A DNA stretch of 56,213 nucleotides from Nocardia alni (GTDB lineage Bacteria; Actinomycetota; Actinomycetes; Mycobacteriales; Mycobacteriaceae). The translations under genes were made by a program, and so were the position numbers. The notes beneath the pieces are model-generated. The model was given only the letters and a program-made list of their open reading frames with translations, was not told the DNA's origin and did not search any database. The stretch lies in NCBI RefSeq assembly GCF_019038435.1, contig NZ_JAGPOX010000055.1, forward strand, positions 1-56,213. Reading direction: 5' to 3'. This document shows, one piece after another, positions 50,717 to 56,213 of this stretch. Positions within the stretch are counted from its first letter, which is position 1; each line of letters begins with the position of its first letter.

Positions 50717-52123
50717 CTACTCGCCCTGTCGGGCGACCAGTACGTTGTCCAGGATGCCCAGCGCGTCCGGCACCAGCACCGCCGCGGAGTAGTAGCAGCT
50801 GATCAGATACGAGATGATCGACTGGTCGTCGACGCCCTTGAATCGGACATTCAGGCTCGGCTCGAACTCGTCGGGAATTCCGGTCTGGTGCAGGCCGATC
50901 ACGCCCTGCTCCTGCTCGCCAGTGCGCATCGCCAGGATGGAGGTGGTGTGCGCCTCGCTGACCGGAATCTTCCCACATGGGTAGATCGGCACCCCGCGCC
51001 AGGACGGGATGCGGTGGCCGTTGATCTCCACCGGATCCGGGTAGAGGCCGCGCTTGTTGCACTCGCGCCCGAACGCGGCGATCGCCTTCGGGTGTGCCAG
51101 AAACAGTTTCGTGCTGCGGCGCATGCTCAGCAGTTCGTCCATGTCGTCGGGTGTCGGCGCGCCTTGCTCGGTGTAGATGCGCTGCTTCAGGTCGCAGTTG
51201 TTCAGCAAACCGTAGTCCGCATTGTTGACCAGGTCGTATTCGCGGCGCTCGTACAGGGCCTCGATGGTCAGCCGCAGTTGCTGCTCGATCTGGTTGTGCG
51301 GCTCGTTGAACAGGTCCGCGACTCGGGTGTGTATGCGAAGTACGCTCTGCGCCAAGCTCAATTCGTATTCGCGCGGGGTGGAGTCGTAGTCGACGAAGGT
51401 GCCTTGCAGCAGCGGCTCGCCGTCGTGGCCGGAGTGGATCTCGATCTCGGCCTCGCCGTGCTTGTTCTGCCGCTGTGTCGGCGCCGCGGCGACACCGTCG
51501 AGATGCTCACGCAGTGCGGGGATCTCCTCGGTCAACTGGTCGAGCGCGGTGCGCGGCAGCGACAGAAGCGTGGTGCGGGTGACGGTCCGCAGCGTGACCG
51601 GCCAGATGGCATCGGTGTCGGTGAGCATGGTGTCGCCGAAGAAATCACCGCCGCCGAGCATGCCGACCCTGGTGGTCTCGCCGTACTCGCCGGTGCCGAA
51701 CTTGTTCAGCTTGCCGTGCACGATCAGCAGCACCCGGTCCATCGGGTTGCCGAATTCCGCTACGGTCGTGCCGGGTTCGAGATCCTGCTGTACGAAACGC
51801 TGCGCCAGCGCGCGCAGGATCTCCTCGTCCTCGAACCCGCGCAGCTGCGGCAGTTCCTGCAGTTCCATCGGGATGACGCGGGCCTGCCCGCCGTCGATGA
51901 CGTACTCCACCTCGCCGTTGCCGAGGGTGTGCGTGAGGCGCCGGTTGACCCGGTATACACCGCCGTGCACCTGGGTCCAGGGCAGCGCGCGGGTCAGCCA
52001 CCGGGAGGTGATGCCCTGCATCTGCGGTTCGGACTTGGTGGTATGCGCGAGTTGGTGCGCGGCCTCGGTGGAAAGTGTCTTGCGGACGTGGTTTTCGGTC
52101 TGTGGTGGCGTATCGATGGTCAT
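50717..52123 (-). CDS. family 2B encapsulin shell protein (cyclic-nucleotide-binding, EshA-like)
   Basis: 468 residues. HK97-type shell fold with an inserted cNMP-binding domain at about 85-215: LEPGTTVAEFGNPMDRVLLIVHGKLNKFG and GMLGGGDFFGDTMLTD. The C-terminal half ends with IISYLISCYYSAAVLVPDALGILDNVLV, the conserved shell signature. Family 2B encapsulins enclose terpene cyclases; the next gene is 2-methylisoborneol synthase. First gene of the operon, with the candidate operator at 52213-52233 upstream. Confidence 0.93.
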   Translation of the reverse strand: MTIDTPPQTENHVRKTLSTEAAHQLAHTTKSEPQMQGITSRWLTRALPWTQVHGGVYRVNRRLTHTLGNGEVEYVIDGGQARVIPMELQELPQLRGFEDEEILRALAQRFVQQDLEPGTTVAEFGNPMDRVLLIVHGKLNKFGTGEYGETTRVGMLGGGDFFGDTMLTDTDAIWPVTLRTVTRTTLLSLPRTALDQLTEEIPALREHLDGVAAAPTQRQNKHGEAEIEIHSGHDGEPLLQGTFVDYDSTPREYELSLAQSVLRIHTRVADLFNEPHNQIEQQLRLTIEALYERREYDLVNNADYGLLNNCDLKQRIYTEQGAPTPDDMDELLSMRRSTKLFLAHPKAIAAFGRECNKRGLYPDPVEINGHRIPSWRGVPIYPCGKIPVSEAHTTSILAMRTGEQEQGVIGLHQTGIPDEFEPSLNVRFKGVDDQSIISYLISCYYSAAVLVPDALGILDNVLVARQGE

Positions 52124-52484
52124 GCTGCGTCCTCACCTTGAGATTGCCACGGAGCGACGGGGCGATATGATGACAGGCGGGTATGGCAGGCGACAGAGGC
52201 CTGCGGGTGACATACACATGAATGAATTGTGTAGCGCGACAGTGCGTTCCAGCACCTCGATCATAAGCATCCGCAAGTACGTTTGGAAGGGTTATCGGCG
52301 AATGCACATAGGTAGCTCGCGGGTGATAACGATGTCGCATCGATGCGGCCGGAAAACAGTCCGGACCGACCTCTGGTCGAACGATCAATCATCCGCCGGG
52401 GCATGCGCTACCGTGTAGCTCGGCATTCGCCACTCGTTCTCCCCGTAGGTCCGTCCTCTGTCGCGCACGCCCTGGGAGTCGCCA
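52124..52484. promoter_or_regulatory. 361-bp divergent intergenic region with two candidate operators
   Basis: Between the encapsulin (-) and the DUF4239 gene (+). TACACA-N9-TGTGTA (52213-52233) is a perfect 6-bp inverted repeat; TGTGTA recurs at 49123. CGCATCGATGCG (52336-52347) is a perfect 12-bp palindrome. A 66-codon frame at 52218-52418 is not convincing. Nothing else seen. Confidence 0.45.
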
Positions 52485-53327
52485 ATGTTCACCTGGCTCT
52501 ACGACATACCCGTCTGGTCCGGGTTCCTGATCATCACCGGGGTCTCGGTACTGCTCACCTGCGGCGGCATCTGGCTGCTGCGTCCGTTCGTCCACAAGGT
52601 GTTCGGACCCGAACCGGGTCGCAACGAACAGGTCACCATGGTGCTCACGGTCGGTGGCGTGTTCTACGGCCTGCTCCTGGGCCTGGTCGCCGCCGCCACC
52701 TATCAGGCCTTCGACACCGCCCAAGATCTCGTCTCCAGCGAGGCCGCCGCGATCAGCACCCTGTATCGCGAGGTCTCGGCCTATCCCGAGCCCGAACGCC
52801 CTGTGCTGCAAAAGGATTTGGTCGACTATACGGACAATCTGATGAATGTCGCGTTCCCCGACCTACGCAAGGGCGAGGACCCGCCGGGCGGCACCGCGCT
52901 GGAAACCCGGTTCCAGCGCGACCTGCTGTCCTTCCAGCCGCAGACCAAGCCGCAGGAGATCATCCACCAGGCCGCGATCGAGCAGTTCGCCAAGTTCGAC
53001 GACGAGCGCCGCCAGCGCATCAACGCCGGCTCCGGCGGGCTGCCCGACGTGCTGTGGGATGTGATCGTGCTGGGCGCACTGGTGAACTTCTCCCTGCTGT
53101 GCCTGTTCAGCATCTCCACGCGGGGGGCGCATATGCTGCTGGGCGGTCTGTTCGCGTTCTTCCTGGGCACGATGATCTTCCTCATCGCCGCGATGGACTA
53201 CCCCTTCCGGGGCGACCTGAGCGTCAGCCCGGACCCGGTGGTGACCATGTTCCACAACGTCATGGGGCAACCGGACGCCGTGCCGGCGGACGCCGGAAAC
53301 ACGGTGGAGCGAAGCGCCGGCAAATAA
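52485..53327 (+). CDS. DUF4239 (bestrophin-like) membrane protein
   Basis: 280 residues. Helices near 12-32 and 50-70, a soluble segment with FDTAQDLVSSEAAAISTLYREV and AKFDDERRQRINAG, then two C-terminal helices (VIVLGALVNFSLLCLFSI; MLLGGLFAFFLGTMIFLIAAMDYPF). Matches the DUF4239 family; function unknown. Divergent from the encapsulin operon across a 361-bp gap with shared palindromes, so co-regulation is possible but unproven. Confidence 0.82.
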   Translation: MFTWLYDIPVWSGFLIITGVSVLLTCGGIWLLRPFVHKVFGPEPGRNEQVTMVLTVGGVFYGLLLGLVAAATYQAFDTAQDLVSSEAAAISTLYREVSAYPEPERPVLQKDLVDYTDNLMNVAFPDLRKGEDPPGGTALETRFQRDLLSFQPQTKPQEIIHQAAIEQFAKFDDERRQRINAGSGGLPDVLWDVIVLGALVNFSLLCLFSISTRGAHMLLGGLFAFFLGTMIFLIAAMDYPFRGDLSVSPDPVVTMFHNVMGQPDAVPADAGNTVERSAGK

Positions 53328-53421
53328 GCACTGCGTAGGCTGTTGATGTGGCAAGCTCGTCGGGTGTACGCAGGGGTTCGTGGTGGGTGCGCCACGTGCT
53401 GGTAAGTGCTGGGAGTCAGGC

Positions 53422-56213
53422 GTGAAGTTCTTCGGTGCGGAGTCGGTCGCCGGGTCGGTTCGGCGGCTGGTGGCAACTGCGCAGAACGGGCTCGAGGTTA
53501 TCCGGTTCGGCGGGCTGGCCACGGACGAGGAGTCCTCGCCGTACGAGGTGACCGAGCGCAAGCGGATGTACCGGCTGCGTCATTACTTCCCCGGGAGCGA
53601 GGCGGCCGACCCTGCGAACGCCTCGGGTCCGGTCGCCGTGCTGGTGCCGCCGTTGATGGTCAGCGCCGACGTCTACGACGTGAACGCCGACGGTGGCGCC
53701 GTCAGCATCCTGAACCGCGCCGGGATCGATTGCTGGGTGGTGGATTTCGGCTCGCCCGCCACCGAAGAGGGTGGCTGGCAGCGCGATCTGGCCGACCACG
53801 TGCTGGCACTGAGCGCCGCGATCGACACGGTCAACGAGCTGACCGGCCGCGGTGTGCACCTCATGGGCTATTCGCAGGGCGGCATGTTCGCCTACCAGGC
53901 CGCGGCCTACCGGTACGGCAAGGGTGTGGAGAGCATCGTCACCTTCGGCAGCCCGGTCGATATCGTCGCGGGGCTACCGTTCGGCCTGCCGTACGGCCTG
54001 GTGTCCGATGTGGCCGAATTCCTGGCGAACCACGTGCTGACCCGGCTGCCGATCACCGATTCCATGGTGCGCCTGGGCTTTCAGATGCTCGATCCGGTCA
54101 AGACCGCCAAGTCCCGGCTGGACTTCCTGCGTCAGTTGCACAACCGGGAGGCGTTGCTGCCCAAGGAGCGTCAGCGCCGTTTCCTCGAACACGACGGCTG
54201 GGTCGGGTATTCGGGCCCGGCCGCGGCGGATCTGCTCGAACAGTTCGTGGTGCACAACCGGATGATGCTGGGCGGGTTCGTGATTCGCGACCGACCGGTC
54301 TCCCTGGCCGAACTGGAATGCCCGATCCTGGCCTTCGTCGGCGAGGTCGACGATATCGGGCAGCCCCCGGCGGTGCGCGGCATCGTGCGCGCCGCGCCCA
54401 ATGCCGAGGTGTACGAGGCATCGCTGGTGGCCGGGCATTTCGGGCTCGTGGCCGGCAGTACCGCCACCAACCAGACCTGGCCGCTGGTGCGCGAATGGGT
54501 GCGCTGGCTGAGCGGTCAGGCGCAGCGACCCGAGCAGATCGTGCCGATGGGTGAGAACGTCCCGGTGGACCGGCCGCGCTCGGCGGCCATCCGCGTCGTG
54601 CACGCCATGGGCGCCATCGCCGAGGCCGGCACCGAATTCGGCGGTGTACTGGGCGATATCGCCGAGAGCGCGCTGCGTGGTTCGGTGGAGCTGACCGGCG
54701 AGGCCGCCCGCGCGCTGCCCCGGCTGACCCGCCTGGGCATGATTCAGCCGCACACCCGAATTTCGCTGGGGCGCCTGCTGTCCGAACAGACGCGCCGAGG
54801 GCCGCTGCGGGAGCTGTTCCTGTTCGACGACCGTGTGCACACCAACGCGGCCGTGGACACCCGCATCAACAACGTGGTGCGCGGGCTGATCTCGGCGGGC
54901 GTGCGCCCGGCGAGCCGGGTCGGCGTACTGATGGAGACCAGGCCCAGCGCGCTGGCCGCGGTATCGGCGCTCTCGCGCATCGGCGCGGTGGCGGTGCTGC
55001 TTGCCCCCGGCAGTGAATTGTCCCGCGCGGTCGAGCTCAGCGGCGCGACGATCGTGGTCTGCGATCCGGAGAATCTGCACGACGCCGCGGCCACCGGCAG
55101 CCGGGTGCTGGTGCTGGGCGGCGGCGACGCGCGCGAACTGGCCGTGCCGCCGGGCGCCGACGTGGTCGACCTCGAGCAGATCGATCCGTCCCGGGTGCCG
55201 CTGCCCGGCTGGTACCGGCCCGATCCGGGGCTGGCGCGCGAGCTGGCGTTCGTGCTGGTCACCGGCACCGGATCGAAGCTGGACCTGAAGTACATCACCA
55301 ACCACCGCTGGGCGCTGTCCGCGTTCGGCACCGCGACCTCCGCCGACCTCGACCGTCGCGACACGGTGTACTGCCTTGCGCCGCTGCATCATTCGTCCGG
55401 ACTGCTGGTCAGCCTGGGCGGCGCGGTGGCCGGTGGCAGCCGCATCGCGCTGGCCCGCTCGCTGGACCCCTCCCGGTTCGCCGAGGAGGTGCACCGCTAC
55501 GGGGTCACCGTCGTCACCTACACCTGGACGATGCTGCGCGACATCCTGGACGCCGACACCTTCCCCGGCGGGCACACGCATCCGATCCGGCTGTTCATCG
55601 GCTCGGGCATGCCCGCCGGACTGTGGCGCCGGACGGTCGAAAGATTCTCGCCCGCGCGGGTTCTGGAGTTCTACGCATCCATCGAGGGCGATGTGGTGCT
55701 GGCCAACGTGGCCGGATCCAAGATCGGCTGCAAGGGCCGCCCGGTGCCCGGAACGGCCCGGGTGGAGCTGATCTCCTATGATCCGGTGAAGGGCGAGATC
55801 ATCACCAACGCAAGGGGTTTCGCGCGCCGCACGGCCGACAACGAGGTAGGCCTGCTGATCGGCCGGGCCTCGGAGGCGGTCGACATCTCCTCGGGCGGCC
55901 TGCGCGGGGTATTCGCGCCCGGCGACGCCTGGATGCCCACGGAAAACCTGTTCCGCCGCGACTCCGACGGCGACTACTGGCTGATGGACCGCCGCGACAC
56001 TGTCACGCTCACAGCCCGCGGCCCGGTCTACAGCCAGCCGATCGTCGACGCGCTCAACGACATCGCCGCCGTCGACATGGAGGTCGCGTTCGCCCACACC
56101 ACCGACTCCGGCCGCACTCTGGCCGTCGCGGGTGTCAGCGTCCGCGAGGGCCACCACCTCGACCCCAAGGACGTCACCGAGGCCCTGCGCCCCCTGGATC
56201 CGACCCGCCGCCC
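53422..56213 (+). CDS. alpha/beta-hydrolase fused to an acyl-CoA-synthetase-like domain (Rv1683 type), 3' partial
   Basis: 930 codons from GTG at 53422 (GGGAG upstream), open to the window end. N-terminal hydrolase domain, PHA-synthase-like: nucleophile S151 in GYSQGG, DDIGQPPAVRG and GHFGLV supplying Asp and His. A linker (about 350-450) precedes an AMP-binding domain: LHHSSGLLVSLGGAV, LFIGSGMPAGLW and FRRDSDGDYWLMDRRDT. The P-loop equivalent reads TGTGSKLDLK (614-623), lacking the usual SGTTGxPK form, so adenylation activity is doubtful. The mycobacterial homologue is described as a lipase/acyl-CoA synthase in triacylglycerol metabolism. Confidence 0.88.
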   Translation, partial: MKFFGAESVAGSVRRLVATAQNGLEVIRFGGLATDEESSPYEVTERKRMYRLRHYFPGSEAADPANASGPVAVLVPPLMVSADVYDVNADGGAVSILNRAGIDCWVVDFGSPATEEGGWQRDLADHVLALSAAIDTVNELTGRGVHLMGYSQGGMFAYQAAAYRYGKGVESIVTFGSPVDIVAGLPFGLPYGLVSDVAEFLANHVLTRLPITDSMVRLGFQMLDPVKTAKSRLDFLRQLHNREALLPKERQRRFLEHDGWVGYSGPAAADLLEQFVVHNRMMLGGFVIRDRPVSLAELECPILAFVGEVDDIGQPPAVRGIVRAAPNAEVYEASLVAGHFGLVAGSTATNQTWPLVREWVRWLSGQAQRPEQIVPMGENVPVDRPRSAAIRVVHAMGAIAEAGTEFGGVLGDIAESALRGSVELTGEAARALPRLTRLGMIQPHTRISLGRLLSEQTRRGPLRELFLFDDRVHTNAAVDTRINNVVRGLISAGVRPASRVGVLMETRPSALAAVSALSRIGAVAVLLAPGSELSRAVELSGATIVVCDPENLHDAAATGSRVLVLGGGDARELAVPPGADVVDLEQIDPSRVPLPGWYRPDPGLARELAFVLVTGTGSKLDLKYITNHRWALSAFGTATSADLDRRDTVYCLAPLHHSSGLLVSLGGAVAGGSRIALARSLDPSRFAEEVHRYGVTVVTYTWTMLRDILDADTFPGGHTHPIRLFIGSGMPAGLWRRTVERFSPARVLEFYASIEGDVVLANVAGSKIGCKGRPVPGTARVELISYDPVKGEIITNARGFARRTADNEVGLLIGRASEAVDISSGGLRGVFAPGDAWMPTENLFRRDSDGDYWLMDRRDTVTLTARGPVYSQPIVDALNDIAAVDMEVAFAHTTDSGRTLAVAGVSVREGHHLDPKDVTEALRPLDPTRR

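Noticed and set aside
52218..52418. 66-codon ORF starting MNELCSATVRSS in the encapsulin upstream region
   Set aside because: Overlaps candidate operators, has no ribosome binding site and looks like random sequence.
53974..56157. 727-codon antisense frame opposite the lipase/ligase gene
   Set aside because: GC-rich shadow frame with Arg/His/Gln-rich composition and no domain; the plus-strand protein is clearly conserved.

Overview
The window is GC-rich, densely coded actinobacterial DNA. The best fit is a mycolic-acid soil genus such as Nocardia or Rhodococcus (inference). The pointers are an argCJBDFR operon with GTGA/ATGA overlaps, a 2-methylisoborneol operon, a fused lipase/acyl-CoA-ligase-like protein of the mycobacterial Rv1683 type, and many GTG/TTG or apparently leaderless starts. 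I saw no rRNA, tRNA, CRISPR array, transposase or phage gene.

Left edge (1-4470, +): an operon with a PLP deaminase (5' cut), a D-aminoacylase-family deacetylase, a KDPG aldolase and a GntP permease. Together they look like catabolism of N-acetyl-D-glucosaminate, the oxidised end unit of chitin. 4535-6413 (-): a MarR regulator and an FAD monooxygenase. 6506-12341 (+): argCJBDFR. argG and argH reappear only at 36648 and 38843, with a methyltransferase gene between them; about 24 kb of accessory genes separate them from argR. Tandem ARG boxes with the same 20-bp spacing precede both argC and argG.

Inside the 24-kb block: an MFS transporter; a ketopantoate-reductase-like enzyme with a small membrane protein; a complete-looking L-fucose regulon (15138-25266) with lactonase, GntR regulator, dehydrogenase, mutarotase, ABC importer, L-fuconate dehydratase, SDR and L-lactate dehydrogenase, lacking only the diketo-deoxyfuconate hydrolase; a secreted protein; and a seven-gene minus-strand operon (33988-25956) pairing a dipeptide-type ABC importer with a metallo-beta-lactamase-fold lactonase, an unknown protein and an isopenicillin-N-synthase-like dioxygenase. 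Next come two tandem tiny genes (34409-34510, 34589-34747) with strong ribosome binding sites, encoding 33- and 52-residue amphipathic, Gly-rich peptides reminiscent of corynebacterial PorA/PorH. Then a GlcD-type FAD oxidase preceded by a coupled 28-codon ORF.

Right part: an XRE regulator, an SMR pump, a second sugar ABC importer, threonine dehydratase, a small unknown gene behind two abutting perfect palindromes (45343-45382), an NCS1 permease, a REP-like repeat cluster (47323-47598), and the encapsulated terpene system (52123-47599, -): family 2B encapsulin shell, 2-methylisoborneol synthase, GPP methyltransferase and IPP isomerase. The window ends with a DUF4239 membrane protein and a 3'-cut alpha/beta-hydrolase/AMP-ligase fusion.

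Strongest leads: the tandem small peptides, the four-site palindromic operator of the fucose regulon, the peptide-transporter/oxygenase operon, the encapsulin operon with built-in IDI, and the double palindrome at 45343-45382.
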